A stretch of 64,000 nucleotides of DNA. Origin: CBDCNH01 sp965219015 (lineage in GTDB: Bacteria > Pseudomonadota > Alphaproteobacteria > Rhodobacterales > Rhodobacteraceae). Under the pieces are notes generated by a model, which did not search any database, was not told the origin of the DNA, and saw nothing but the letters and a program-made list of their open reading frames with translations. Each line of letters opens with the position of its first letter. Positions within the stretch are counted from its first letter, which is position 1. The stretch spans positions 310,001-374,000 of the forward strand of contig CBDCNH010000005.1 in the NCBI GenBank assembly GCA_965219015.1, in the 5' to 3' direction. Below, piece after piece: positions 35,979 to 45,962 of this stretch. The translations under genes and the position numbers were made by a program.

Positions 35979-36994
35979 AGCGTCACGACCCGCGCGAGGT
36001 TGACCGGTGCATCGGGATCGGCGCCGCGGCGCAGCGCCGTCGCATGCGCGAAGACCTGCGCCGCCATCAGCCCCAGCGTGGCGCCCGCCTCGCGCCCGAG
36101 GGCGGCGGGCGTCGGGATGCGGAGATGCGCGTCCGGGTAGGCCCCGACGTCGGGCCCGACGACGATCACCGTCGCCCCGAGCGCCGCCACGTCGCGCGCC
36201 AGCGCCGCCCCGTGGGCTGCGTCCGGGAGTGCGAAGATCAGCACAGCGGTCTTCGCGTCGGCGCAGGCCTTCGGCCCGTGGCGGTAGTCGAGGCTGTGAT
36301 AGGCCTCGCTCGTGGCAATCGCCATCTCCTGGATCTTCAACCCCGCCTCGCAGGCGAAGGCATGGGCGGGCCCGGAGCCGAGGAACACGAAGCGGTCGAA
36401 GGCGCGCGCGTTCGCCGCTTCCCGGAGCGGTGCCGCATGGTCGCGGAGGAATGCCTCGCCCGCTTCGGGGAGGCCCGCCAGCATCGCGCGATCCTCGCTG
36501 CCGCCGGTCAGCCACTGCAGCGCCAGAAGCATCCCGGTGAACGAGCGCAGCATCACGAGGCCATCCTCGCGGCCTTCGGGGACGACGAGCGTCGCGTCGG
36601 CGATGGCGGCGACCTCGGAGCCGTCCGTCGCTGTCACGCCGAGGAGCGCGGCGCCTGCGGCCTTGAGCGCCTTGCCCGCGAGGAGAAGCTCGCTCGACCG
36701 GCCGGACCGCGACAGGCCGATGGCGAGCCGGCGACGCTCGGATCGCCCGGTCTCGAAGGCGTCGAGGATCACTTCGCACGACGGCACCGCGCGGGCGTCG
36801 AGCCCGCGCCGGCGCATCCAGTCGGCCGCGGCGAGGGCGAGGTAGTACGAGCTTCCCGAGCCGAAGAGGAGCGTCGCGTCATGGGCGGCAGGATCGAGCG
36901 GCAGGGCCACGTCGCCTGCCTCGAGCCGGCCGAGAAGCCTGCGCCAGGCCTCGGGCTGCGAGACGAGTTCGGTCCAGGTGACGGTGCCGGTCAT
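35975..36994 (-). CDS. SIS-domain sugar-phosphate isomerase/deaminase (AgaS-like)
   Basis: A 339-residue protein with two SIS domains. The first contains FGSGSSYYLALAAADW and GLSRSGRSSE (phosphosugar loop, about residues 94-103); the second contains FLGSGPAHAFACEAGLKIQEMA and SLDYRHGPKA. This architecture matches AgaS/GlmS-isomerase-like enzymes that deaminate or isomerise amino-sugar 6-phosphates. No glutaminase domain is present. It is coupled to its upstream neighbour (ATGA). An amino-sugar substrate such as galactosamine-6-phosphate is a reasonable inference. Confidence 0.85.
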   Translation of the reverse strand: MTGTVTWTELVSQPEAWRRLLGRLEAGDVALPLDPAAHDATLLFGSGSSYYLALAAADWMRRRGLDARAVPSCEVILDAFETGRSERRRLAIGLSRSGRSSELLLAGKALKAAGAALLGVTATDGSEVAAIADATLVVPEGREDGLVMLRSFTGMLLALQWLTGGSEDRAMLAGLPEAGEAFLRDHAAPLREAANARAFDRFVFLGSGPAHAFACEAGLKIQEMAIATSEAYHSLDYRHGPKACADAKTAVLIFALPDAAHGAALARDVAALGATVIVVGPDVGAYPDAHLRIPTPAALGREAGATLGLMAAQVFAHATALRRGADPDAPVNLARVVTL

Positions 36995-37952
36995 GCATGA
37001 ACTCCGATCGGAACGAGGTTCGGCGGCACCCGCCCGGCGAGGACCGCGAGCGCGTTCTCGACCGCGAGCACCGCCGCGGCCGATTTCGCGCCGTGCGTGA
37101 GGCCGGCCATGTGCGGCGTGAGGATGACGTTCGGCAGCGCCATGAGCGGGCTTTCGGTGAGGGGCTCGGCCTCGAACACGTCGAGCGCCGCGCCCGCGAT
37201 GCGCTTCTCGGCCAGCGCCGCATGGAGCGCCGCCTCGTCGACGAGCTCGCCCCGCGCGACATTGACGAGATAGGCTCCGGGCTTCATCCGGGCAATCTCG
37301 CGCGCGCCGATCATGCCGCGCGTTTCGGGCGTGAGCGCGGCGTAGAGGCTCACCACGTCGGACTCCGCCAACAGCGTGTCGAGGTCCGCGTAGTCGATCG
37401 CGTGCGCGGCGGCGAAGCCCGGGTCCGGCGTGCGCGTGGCGCAGAGGATCCGCATCCCGAAGGCCGCCGCCCGCCGCGCCGCTGCCCGGCCGATCTGCCC
37501 GAGACCCACGAGGCCGAGGGTGGCGCCCGCAAGGCCCATCGAGCCTTGCGTGTCGGCGGCCCAGCGCCCGGCACGGAGCGCCGCGTCGCCGCGCGGGATC
37601 TGGCGGACGAGCGCAAGCATGAGACCGATGGAGAACTCGGCGCAGGCCTCGCCATTGACGCCCTTCACGCATGTGACGGCGATGCCGCGGGCGGCGGCCG
37701 CGGCGAGGTCCACGTTGTCGGTGCCCGAGGTGTGGAGCGCAATTACGCGAGCGCGCGGCGCGAGATCGAGCGCCGCCGCGTCGATCCGCATCACGCGGCC
37801 GGTCAGGATGGCGTCGGCGGCAGCGAGGCGCGCGGGGTCGATCCGCGCGAAGGGCACGAGGCCGTCGATCCAGTCCACGGCGTGCCCCGAGCCCGCGAGC
37901 CGCGCCACGGCTTGCGGCAGGCTCGCGAGGCTGTCCGACACGACGAGGATGG

Positions 37953-37956
<4 letters not shown>
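36991..37956 (-). CDS. D-isomer-specific 2-hydroxyacid dehydrogenase with probable CTG start
   Basis: A 321-residue NAD-dependent dehydrogenase: substrate-domain TILVVSDSL at the start, the NAD motif GLVGLGQIGRAAARRA (about residues 147-162), catalytic Arg in LVNVARGELVDE, Glu in FEAEPL, and His in NVILTPHMAG. The only start that preserves the first beta-strand is CTG 37956, overlapping the ATPase stop as CTGA; a GTG five codons later would delete the strand. It may reduce a keto acid formed during sugar breakdown, or act on a phosphorylated hydroxyacid. Confidence 0.85.
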
Positions 37957-39007
<1,051 letters not shown>

Positions 39008-39008
<1 letters not shown>

Positions 39009-40312
39009 CAGGCGGAATGCGGCAGCGATGCCGCGTGGTAGGGCGCGAGCGCACTTTGGACGGCGGCGGTGGCGGTGGCCGTGAGCGAGAACGGACCTTC
39101 GGGCGTGAAGTCGGGCATGTACTGGTGCAGCAGAGGGGCAGGGATGTCGCGCCCGTCGAGATTGGCGCCGAGACGGCGGACGGCTTCGATGACCGCCGGC
39201 ACGGCCCAGTAATAGCGCACGCGGTCCGACAGCGCGAAATGGCGCAAGATCGTGTCCCCTGCCGGATAGTGGCTGCGCCAGTGCGACGGGTCCGCGTCCA
39301 TCGCGGCGTCGATGGCGGAGCGCAGGCCGGCGCGGGGCCCGGGAGCGACGAGCTCCTGCTCGACGAGCTCCGCCGCGTAGAGCGCCTCGCGGAGCGCGAA
39401 GGTCAGAGCGGGGCCGACCTTGAGGATGCCGAAGCGCGCCGCGACAAGAGCCGGGTAGCTTGCGGCGGGCTGGAAATCGGTCGAATGCGCTTCGTAGACC
39501 GCGCCACCAAGGTCCGCGGCCACCGCGGTGAGTCCCGGGGCGGCGGTCGGATCGTAGCGCACGACATCGAGGTTGCCGAAGTCGAGCCCCGGCTGCACGA
39601 CGATGGCGCGCACCCGGTCGAAGGCATCGCCGGTGCCATGCATCGCGGCGCGGTGCGCCTCCCAGGTCAGCGCGACGCGGGCGGGGTCGGTCGGGCGGAT
39701 GGCGTGGCCTTCGCCCATGCCGCCCGGCGCGGGAACCTCGGTGCCGATGACGTAGATCGGCCGCGCGCCCGTGGCCTCGGCGGCCCGCATGAGGCGGCCC
39801 GCGCGCTCCGCGACGGTCGCCTCGTCGAGCGCCGCGGGGTCGTCCGCGCAGGGCATCGAGCAGTCGAGGTGCAGCTTCTGGAACCCCGCCGCCGCATAGG
39901 CCGCGACCAGCGCCTCGGCTTTCGCCATCGCCGCCTCGCTGCCCAGCTCCCGCCACGGCTGCGGGCCGAGATGGTCGCCGCCGAGCAGGACCGGCGTGCC
40001 CGCGGCTTCCGCCGCGTCGCGCACGAGGCGCGCGAACTCGGCGGGCCGCATCCCGGTATAGCCGCCGTCCTGATTGACCTGGTTGCACGTCGCCTCGATC
40101 AGCGGGAGCTGACCCGCGTCGCGCGCCGCCTCCAGCGCAGACCGGATGACGAGCGGATGCGCGCTGCAGACCGAGGTCAGGGCCACCCGATCGCCCCTGG
40201 CGTTGCAGGCGAGCACGTCGGCTGCGACGGAAGCGGCGTAGGTCGGTGCGTGGTCCTTCACGGCGTCCACGATAATCCCGGTGCCGGACTTGTAAACATG
40301 CCGTGGGTCCAT
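39008..40312 (-). CDS. D-tagatose-bisphosphate aldolase class II non-catalytic subunit (GatZ/KbaZ-like)
   Basis: A 434-residue GatZ/KbaZ protein: CNQVNQDGGYTGM, LLGGDHLGPQPW (about residues 103-114), KLHLDCSMPCADDP and YVIGTEVPAPGG. In enteric bacteria GatZ/KbaZ stabilises the catalytic GatY/KbaY; no such partner gene is in this locus, as is also true of several other GatZ homologues that may act alone. It is the first gene of the leftward sugar operon, divergent from the binding protein. ATG 40312. Confidence 0.88.
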
Positions 40313-40356
40313 GCGGCGAAGTTGCGACGCGCGGCCCGAAAAGCGACGGAAACCGA

Positions 40357-40378
40357 TTGGCACCATTCGGCACCATGC
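40357..40378. promoter_or_regulatory. Direct repeats and -35-like hexamer in the divergent sugar-locus promoter region
   Basis: A 10-bp tandem direct repeat, ggcaccattc then ggcaccatgc (40359-40378), lies midway between the divergent GatZ-like (start 40312) and binding-protein (start 40424) genes. TTGGCA at 40357-40362 resembles a sigma-70 -35 box facing right, but no good -10 hexamer follows. Possible operator; assigned by position and repetition only. The whole 40313-40423 gap holds no gene. Confidence 0.35.
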
Positions 40379-40423
40379 TACGGTCGTGCGAATGCCGTGA
40401 ACAAACGCCGGGGGGACACGATC

Positions 40424-41689
40424 ATGCCGACGAACACGAGGGTTGCGACGGGGCTGGGGATGCTGCTGGCCGGAGCGGTGCCCGCGGCCTACGCGCAGGA
40501 CGCCAAGACCATCACCATCGCCACGCACTACAGCCAGGAGCAGATGGCGCCGCTGCTGGCGTGCTTCGCAACCTATGAAAAGCAAAATCCCGGCATCAAG
40601 ATCGAGTTCCAGCAGGCGTCCTACCGCGACTTCCTGCAAACGATCCTCACCGCGCGCGTCGGCGGCACCTCGCCCGACATCTACAACATCTACTCCGTCT
40701 GGGCGCCGCAGCTGGCCGACGCGGGCACGCTCGCCGAGCCGCCGGCGGAGATCCAGGATTTCGTGAAGCAGAGCTACGGCGCGGGCACGGTCGATGCCGC
40801 GACGATCGCCGGCACGCTCTGGGGCATCCCGACGGAGCTCTCGGTCTACGAGCTCGTCTACAACAAGAAGCTCCTCGCCGCCGCAGGCTTCGACGCGCCG
40901 CCCGTGACCTGGGACGAGCTCGCCAAGATCGCCGCCGCCACGACGAAGAAGAACGACCAGGGCAACCTCACCGTCGCGGGCTACACCTACGGCCCGTCGG
41001 TCGCCAACGCGGTCCACATCTTCTACGCGCAGATGTACGCCGAAGGCACGAGCCCCTATTCGGACGACCTGCGCTCGACCAACTTCACCAGCCCCGAGGC
41101 GATCCGCATCCTCGAGCGCCAGGCCAAGCTCTTCGCCGACGGCAGCACGTCGAACGCGGTCACGACCGACGATTTCCCGGCCGGCGGCGCGGCGATGGCG
41201 ATCCTCGCCAACTGGAACAAGCAGAGCCTCGAGGATGCGTTCGGTGATGAGTTCGAGGCGACCGTCGGCGTCGCGCCGATCCCGGCGGACGGCGGCCCTC
41301 CGGGGACGATGCTCTACTCGTTCCTCTGGGCCGTCGATTCGGCCTCCAAGGTGCAGGACGAGAGCTGGGCGCTCCTGAAGTGGCTCGACACGGCGCAGGA
41401 CGGGGCGGCGATGAGCTGCACCGGCCAGATGCTCGAGGATCTCGGCGCGCTGACCGGCAACCTCGCCGATCTCGCGGCGATGAAGACCGACGACCCGTTC
41501 ACCGCGCCCTACGTCGAGGCGATCAAGTCGGGTGCCGCCAAGACCCAGCCGAACATCTGGCAGGCGGACGAGAACGACCGGACGCTCCGCGGCTACATCG
41601 ACCAGGTCTGGTCGGGGCAGATGAGCGCCGCGGACGCGATGCAGGCGGCCGACGCCGAAGTGACCGAAGTGCTCGACGAACAGGAATGA
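40424..41689 (+). CDS. Sugar ABC transporter substrate-binding protein (SBP_bac_1, CUT1 type)
   Basis: A 421-residue extracellular solute-binding protein with a signal peptide (cleavage probably after AAYA, residue 24). The mature chain has FATYEKQNPGIKIEFQQ, GTSPDIYNIYS, LWGIPTELSVYELVYNKKLL and DDFPAGGAAMAILANWNK, all typical of family-1 sugar binders. The gggggga ribosome binding site precedes ATG 40424. It is the first gene of the rightward half of the locus. The ligand is unknown; oligosaccharides are common for this class. Confidence 0.92.
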   Translation: MPTNTRVATGLGMLLAGAVPAAYAQDAKTITIATHYSQEQMAPLLACFATYEKQNPGIKIEFQQASYRDFLQTILTARVGGTSPDIYNIYSVWAPQLADAGTLAEPPAEIQDFVKQSYGAGTVDAATIAGTLWGIPTELSVYELVYNKKLLAAAGFDAPPVTWDELAKIAAATTKKNDQGNLTVAGYTYGPSVANAVHIFYAQMYAEGTSPYSDDLRSTNFTSPEAIRILERQAKLFADGSTSNAVTTDDFPAGGAAMAILANWNKQSLEDAFGDEFEATVGVAPIPADGGPPGTMLYSFLWAVDSASKVQDESWALLKWLDTAQDGAAMSCTGQMLEDLGALTGNLADLAAMKTDDPFTAPYVEAIKSGAAKTQPNIWQADENDRTLRGYIDQVWSGQMSAADAMQAADAEVTEVLDEQE

Positions 41690-41738
41690 ACCCACGGGCG
41701 GCGGCGCCGTGTCGCCGCCCGACGAAAGGCCGACGCGC

Positions 41739-42710
41739 ATGCCCGACAGCGCAGCCCCCGCGCGCCTCGCGCCGCCGCTCCAGCCCGGAGCGGCGGGGAT
41801 GGCGCTTGTCGACGGGCCGGCGCCGACCTGGCGGCAACGCGCCGGCTCGAAGGCGGTGGCGCCGTGGATCTTCCTCGCGCCGGTCATAGCCTTCGGGCTC
41901 GTGTTCTTTCTGCTCCCGCTCGGCTATGCCGCCTACATATCGCTCACGAAGTGGAACAGCCTCACCCCGCCAAGCTGGGTCGGACTGAAGAACTACGCCT
42001 ACCTTCTGACGGTCGACCCGCGGTTCTGGGGGACGTTCTTCAACACGCTCTATTTCGCTGCAGGAACGCTCGTCGTCGGCGTGCCGCTGGCGCTCGTGCT
42101 CGCTTACGCCTTCACGCGGGCCTGGGGGCAGGCGTTCTGGCGCTCGATCTACTGGCTGCCCTACATCACCAACGTCGTCGCGGTCGCCTACATCTGGCAG
42201 TTCATCCTCGACGACAGCTTCGGCCTCCTCAACCGCGCGCTCGGGTTCGTCGGGCTGCCCGGTCCCGGCTGGCTCACCGACCCCGCGCTGGCGATGACCT
42301 CGATCATCCTGATCTTCGTGTGGATGCAGCTCGGGCATAACCTGCTGCTGTTCTCCGCCGGGATCGCTGGCATCGACGAGAGCTACTACGAGGCGGCACG
42401 GCTCGACGGCGCGACCGAGACGCAGCTCTTCCGCCATGTCACGGTGCCGCTCCTCAAGCCCACGATCCTCTTCGTCCTCATCACCAACTTCATCACCGGG
42501 CTCAGCTACTTCGTGCTGATGCTGGTGATGGCCGACGTGGCGCCCTCGGGGCCGATCCGGGTGACGGGGCTCTACATGTACGAGATGGCGTTCGGCGACC
42601 TGCGGCTCGGGCGCGCGTCGGCGGCGGCCTATATCCTCTTCGCGCTCGTCCTCGTGGTGACGCTGGTGCAGCTGCGCGTGTTCCGCCGCGGCGGCGTGGA
42701 CGCGCACTGA
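41739..42710 (+). CDS. Sugar ABC transporter permease (MalF/UgpA type)
   Basis: A 323-residue CUT1 permease with six predicted membrane segments, TKWNSLTPPSWVGLKNY after the first, and the EAA loop YYEAARLDGATETQLFRHVTVPLLKPT (about residues 213-239). ATG 41739 has gaaagg upstream and is preferred to GTG 41709. It is coupled to the second permease by a TGATG overlap. Confidence 0.92.
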   Translation: MPDSAAPARLAPPLQPGAAGMALVDGPAPTWRQRAGSKAVAPWIFLAPVIAFGLVFFLLPLGYAAYISLTKWNSLTPPSWVGLKNYAYLLTVDPRFWGTFFNTLYFAAGTLVVGVPLALVLAYAFTRAWGQAFWRSIYWLPYITNVVAVAYIWQFILDDSFGLLNRALGFVGLPGPGWLTDPALAMTSIILIFVWMQLGHNLLLFSAGIAGIDESYYEAARLDGATETQLFRHVTVPLLKPTILFVLITNFITGLSYFVLMLVMADVAPSGPIRVTGLYMYEMAFGDLRLGRASAAAYILFALVLVVTLVQLRVFRRGGVDAH

Positions 42711-43606
42711 TGGCGGTCGTGTCGCAGAAGACCCCGGCGGCGCTGATCTGGACGGTGGCGAAGTACGCGCTCCTCGCCGCGGGGGCCGTCCTGATGGTGG
42801 CGCCCTTCGCCGACATGTTCCTCGGCGCGCTCCGCACGCCTGCCGAGCGGCTCGCGCGGCCGCCCGCCTACTGGCCGCACGACCCGCAATGGGTGAACTT
42901 CGCCCGCGTGTTCACCGAGCTGCCGACGCTGCGCTGGCTCGGCAACTCGGTGTTCATCACGCTCACGGTCACGGCGCTGCAGCTCGGCACGAGCGCGATG
43001 GCGGGCTACGCGCTGGCGAAGTACCGCTTCCCCGGCGCGCGGCTTTTGTTCCGCACCGTGCTCGGCGCGCAGATGTTCCCGTTCTTCCTCTTCATCATCC
43101 CGATCTTCTTCATCCTGCGGTACTTCCCGCTCGCGGGCGGCAACGGCATCGCGGGGACGGGCGGGGCCGGGTTCCTCAACAGCTACACGGGGATTATCCT
43201 TCCGTTCACCGTCACCTGGTACGGCGTCTTCCTCATGCGGCAGTTCTTCATCGGCGTGCCTGACGAGCTCATCGACGCGGCCCGGCTCGACGGCGCGGGC
43301 GAACTCCGCATCTTCGTCTCGGTGGTCCTGCCGCTCGTGGTGCCGGGGCTCGCGACGCTCGGGATCTTCGTGTTCGTCTACCAGTGGAACGAGGTCGTCT
43401 GGACGATGACGATCACCCGGACGGCGCCCGACCTGCAGACGCTGCCGGTGGGCATCTACCTCATCCGCGGCGCCTTCGTCGACGAGGCGACGAAGTCGCT
43501 CCAGCAGGCCGCGGTCGCGGTGTCGATCGTGCCGGTGATGGCGACGTTTCTGATATTGCAGCGGTTTTACATCAAGGGTTTGACAGCGGGAGCGGTGAAG
43601 GGATGA
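42710..43606 (+). CDS. Sugar ABC transporter permease (MalG/UgpE type)
   Basis: A 298-residue CUT1 permease: RTPAERLARPPAYWPHDPQWVNF in the periplasmic loop, GYALAKYRFPGARL, and the EAA loop PDELIDAARLDGAGELRIFVSVVLPLVVPG (about residues 181-210). Six hydrophobic segments. It forms a pair with the MalF-type permease. ATGA overlap with the next small gene. Confidence 0.92.
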   Translation: MAVVSQKTPAALIWTVAKYALLAAGAVLMVAPFADMFLGALRTPAERLARPPAYWPHDPQWVNFARVFTELPTLRWLGNSVFITLTVTALQLGTSAMAGYALAKYRFPGARLLFRTVLGAQMFPFFLFIIPIFFILRYFPLAGGNGIAGTGGAGFLNSYTGIILPFTVTWYGVFLMRQFFIGVPDELIDAARLDGAGELRIFVSVVLPLVVPGLATLGIFVFVYQWNEVVWTMTITRTAPDLQTLPVGIYLIRGAFVDEATKSLQQAAVAVSIVPVMATFLILQRFYIKGLTAGAVKG

Positions 43607-43905
43607 CCACGGATTTCGATGACGACGCGGCCTATGCGGCCGAACTGATGCAGGAGATGCAGCGCCTTGGTGCGCGGCCCTATGCGGAGATCGGCGTGCC
43701 GATGTTCCTCGTGCCCGAGGATCTGACCGCGCCTCCCGAGGCCGAAGACGCGCCGTGGAGGGTCAGCCGCCTCGGCGCCGAGATGGCGCGCGCCGTCGCC
43801 GCGGTGACGGCGGCCAAGGGCGCGCTTCTCGCGGCCGATATCGCCAGCATCGTCGAGTATCTCGCCGACCGGCTCTTCGACGACGAACCCGCCGAATCGG
43901 CCTAG
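43603..43905 (+). CDS. Small acidic protein of unknown function in the sugar transport operon
   Basis: A 100-residue, acidic, soluble protein, translationally coupled to the MalG-type permease (ATGA) and followed four bases later by the first NodB-like gene. It has no signal peptide or membrane segment. Visible features are an acidic N-terminus (TTDFDDDAAYAAEL), a helix of alternating Ala (EMARAVAAVTAAKGALLAADI) and an acidic C-terminus. I do not recognise the family. Its place inside the operon suggests a role linked to the transported sugar. Confidence 0.65.
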   Translation: MTTDFDDDAAYAAELMQEMQRLGARPYAEIGVPMFLVPEDLTAPPEAEDAPWRVSRLGAEMARAVAAVTAAKGALLAADIASIVEYLADRLFDDEPAESA

Positions 43906-43909
43906 GCCC

Positions 43910-44608
43910 ATGCTGCACCTCGCCGAACCCGCGGAGCGTACCGCACGGCGGCTTTCGGCCGCCATGTCGGGCGGCCGCGCGCTGCGCGTGGTGAACTACC
44001 ATTCGACGCCGCGGGGACGCGCGCCCGAGTACCGCGCGCAGGTCGCGGGCTTCGCGCGCAGCTTCGCGGGGCTCGGGCGGGCCGGGCTCGACGCGCTCGT
44101 CGACGGGCGGCTCGATGCGGTGCGGCCCGTGCTGCTGCCGTTCCTCTTCGAGGGCTTCCGCAACAACCGCGACGTGCTGCTGCCGATCCTCGAGGCGCAC
44201 GGCTTCACCGCCTGGTTCTTCGTGCCGTCCGCGTTTCTCGCCGTGCCTGCCGGGGCGCAGCGCGCCTACGCCGCCCGCGCGCGGCTCCACCACCCGACCG
44301 ACGACTACCCCGGCGAGCGCATCGCGCTGACCTGGGCCGAGGCGCGGGCGATCGCCGACCGCGGCCATGTCTTCGCGTGCCATTCGCAAAGCCACGCGGC
44401 GCTCGATCCCGACACGCCCGATGCAATCCTCCGCGCCGAGATCGTCGAGGCCAAGGCCGAGATGGAGGCAGGGCTCGGCCGGGCCGTCGAGATCTTCTGC
44501 TGGCTCCACGGCGCCGAGACCGGGGTGAACCCTCGCGCCGACGCGATGCTGCGCGCGGCGGGCTTTCGCTACCTCGTGTCCAACTTCCGGCTTCAGCGTC
44601 TCGCATGA
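43910..44608 (+). CDS. NodB-like polysaccharide-deacetylase-fold protein, catalytic Asp motif lost (paralogue 1)
   Basis: A 232-residue protein with the NodB/CE4 layout: an opening VVNYHSTP strand (27-34), the segment that should carry TFDDG, then ILEAHGFTAWFFVPSAF, the metal-binding CHSQSH (His158, His162), and a final GFRYLVSNFRLQRL strand. Where CE4 enzymes have TFDDG this one has LFEGF (79-83), so the metal-binding second Asp is replaced. It is cytoplasmic by lack of a signal. The next gene is a paralogue, coupled by ATGA. Deacetylation of an amino sugar is attractive but doubtful with this motif. Confidence 0.72.
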   Translation: MLHLAEPAERTARRLSAAMSGGRALRVVNYHSTPRGRAPEYRAQVAGFARSFAGLGRAGLDALVDGRLDAVRPVLLPFLFEGFRNNRDVLLPILEAHGFTAWFFVPSAFLAVPAGAQRAYAARARLHHPTDDYPGERIALTWAEARAIADRGHVFACHSQSHAALDPDTPDAILRAEIVEAKAEMEAGLGRAVEIFCWLHGAETGVNPRADAMLRAAGFRYLVSNFRLQRLA

Positions 44609-45306
44609 GCCCCGACGCGCTTGCCCGGATCGCGCGCGCGCTTGCCGGTGGCGACGCCGTGCGCGTGGTCAACTACCACCTGACGCCCCGGCACCGCGCC
44701 GCCGAGTACGACGCCGAGTTCGCGGGCCTCGCGCGCCGCTTCGATCCCGTCGACGAGGACGGACTCGACCTCTACCTTCGCGGTCATCGCTGGCGGGGCG
44801 GGCGGCCCGGCGTGATCCCGGCGTTCTACAACGGCTACCGCGACAACTTCGACGTGGCGCTGCCCCTCCTCGAGAAGCACGGGCTCACCGGCTGGTTCTT
44901 CGCGGTGCCGGGCTACACGTCCTGCCCGGTCCCCGAGCAGCTCGCGTGGGGCGCCGCGCGGCGGCTTCGCACCCTTGACGCCGAGTACGCCGACGGCCGC
45001 TACGCGCTCTCGTGGGACGAGCTGCGCCGCATCGAGGCGCGCGGCCATGTCGTCGCCTCGCACACGCGAACGCACAGCCGCGTCGACATGGACGATCCCG
45101 CGGCCATCGAGGACGAGATCGTCGGCGCCCAGCGCGACTTCGCCGAAGGTCTCGGGCATCCCGTCCGCAGCTTCGCCTGGCTCCTCGGCGGGCGCTACGG
45201 CGAGAACCCCGACGCCGACGCCGCCGTGGACCGCGCGGGCTACGACTTCCTGTTCTCCAACCTCGCGCTGCAGCGCCTGCCCGGGCCGATGCGGCCCAAG
45301 GCTTGA
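44605..45306 (+). CDS. NodB-like polysaccharide-deacetylase-fold protein, catalytic Asp motif lost (paralogue 2)
   Basis: A 233-residue paralogue of the preceding gene: VVNYHLTPRHRAAEYDAEFAG matches its N-terminus, FYNGY (74-78) stands where TFDDG is expected, LLEKHGLTGWFFAVPG follows, and SHTRTH (His153, His157) keeps the His pair. The C-terminus ends FSNLALQRLPGPMRPKA, paralleling SNFRLQRLA in the first copy. ATG 44605 overlaps the previous stop. A 27-bp tandem duplication spans its stop codon. Probably arose by tandem duplication, with both copies kept. Confidence 0.72.
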   Translation: MSPDALARIARALAGGDAVRVVNYHLTPRHRAAEYDAEFAGLARRFDPVDEDGLDLYLRGHRWRGGRPGVIPAFYNGYRDNFDVALPLLEKHGLTGWFFAVPGYTSCPVPEQLAWGAARRLRTLDAEYADGRYALSWDELRRIEARGHVVASHTRTHSRVDMDDPAAIEDEIVGAQRDFAEGLGHPVRSFAWLLGGRYGENPDADAAVDRAGYDFLFSNLALQRLPGPMRPKA

Positions 45307-45347
45307 GCCGGGCCGATGCGGCCCAAGGCTTGAGCCGGGCCGGTGCG
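45281..45347 (+). repeat. 27-bp tandem duplication across a stop codon
   Basis: The unit ccgggccgatgcggcccaag plus gcttgag occurs at 45281-45307 and again, identically, at 45308-45334; a partial third copy (ccgggccggtgcg, one mismatch) ends at 45347. The first copy encodes the last residues and stop of the second NodB-like gene, so the duplicate lies just past the stop. The inner ggccgatgcggcc symmetry could also form a small hairpin. Confidence 0.85.
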
Positions 45348-45356
45348 CGCGGATCT

Positions 45357-45962
45357 TCAGGCGTGGAGCATCAGCACGCGCATCGGCGCCGTCGCCCGCA
45401 GCGTCGCCGTCTCGCCCGGCGCCAGCGCCAGCGTCGCGGCCTCCGGCAGCGCAATGCCGTCGGCGGAGCCGTGCCCCGATGCCGCATGCACCAGCCGCTC
45501 GCCAGTCCTGCCGAGCGCCAGCGTGCCGCCCTCGGGCAGCGTCTCGAGCGCGAACCCGAGCGCCTCGGCGAGCCCGTCGCTCCGCGCGCCTGCGACCTGT
45601 CGGGTCGGAACGCGCCCCGTCGCCGCGGCGCGGGCGTAGGCCACGACGGCATCCCCGTCCGGAACGAGCCGGTAGCCGTGCCCCGGCGGCATGTAGAGCC
45701 CGGGCCGGCCCGGGCCGAGCATGGCGTCGAGCGGATGCGCGCCCTCGACCGCCAGCGCGACGCGGCCCGCAAGGGCGATCACGAACACCTCGTCGCCCTC
45801 GCTCTCGCCATGCACCTCGACACCCGCCGCGAAGCGGTAGACCCGCAGCGTGGCGAGGCGGCGGAAGCCGGTCGCGGCGGCGTCGATGTCCACCGGGCGC
45901 GGGCAGGGGCCTACGCCCGGAAGCTCGACCGTGCGGCCGGGATCGGCAGGGATGACCCGCAT
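45357..45962 (-). CDS. Cupin-fold protein, possibly KduI/IolB-like
   Basis: A 201-residue protein with two beta-rich halves of cupin character: HGESEGDEVFVIALAGRVALAVEG (about residues 51-74) in the first and ETLPEGGTLALG..LVHAASGHG in the second. The layout resembles 5-deoxyglucuronate/keto-uronate isomerases (IolB/KduI), but the usual metal-binding His set is not clear. It is coupled by TGATG to the GH4 gene upstream, which suggests action on the sugar that GH4 releases. Family call is tentative. Confidence 0.5.
   Translation of the reverse strand: MRVIPADPGRTVELPGVGPCPRPVDIDAAATGFRRLATLRVYRFAAGVEVHGESEGDEVFVIALAGRVALAVEGAHPLDAMLGPGRPGLYMPPGHGYRLVPDGDAVVAYARAAATGRVPTRQVAGARSDGLAEALGFALETLPEGGTLALGRTGERLVHAASGHGSADGIALPEAATLALAPGETATLRATAPMRVLMLHA

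Noticed and set aside
43910..45306. Functional chitin/peptidoglycan deacetylases
   Set aside because: Both lack the TFDDG metal/catalytic Asp motif and have no export signal.
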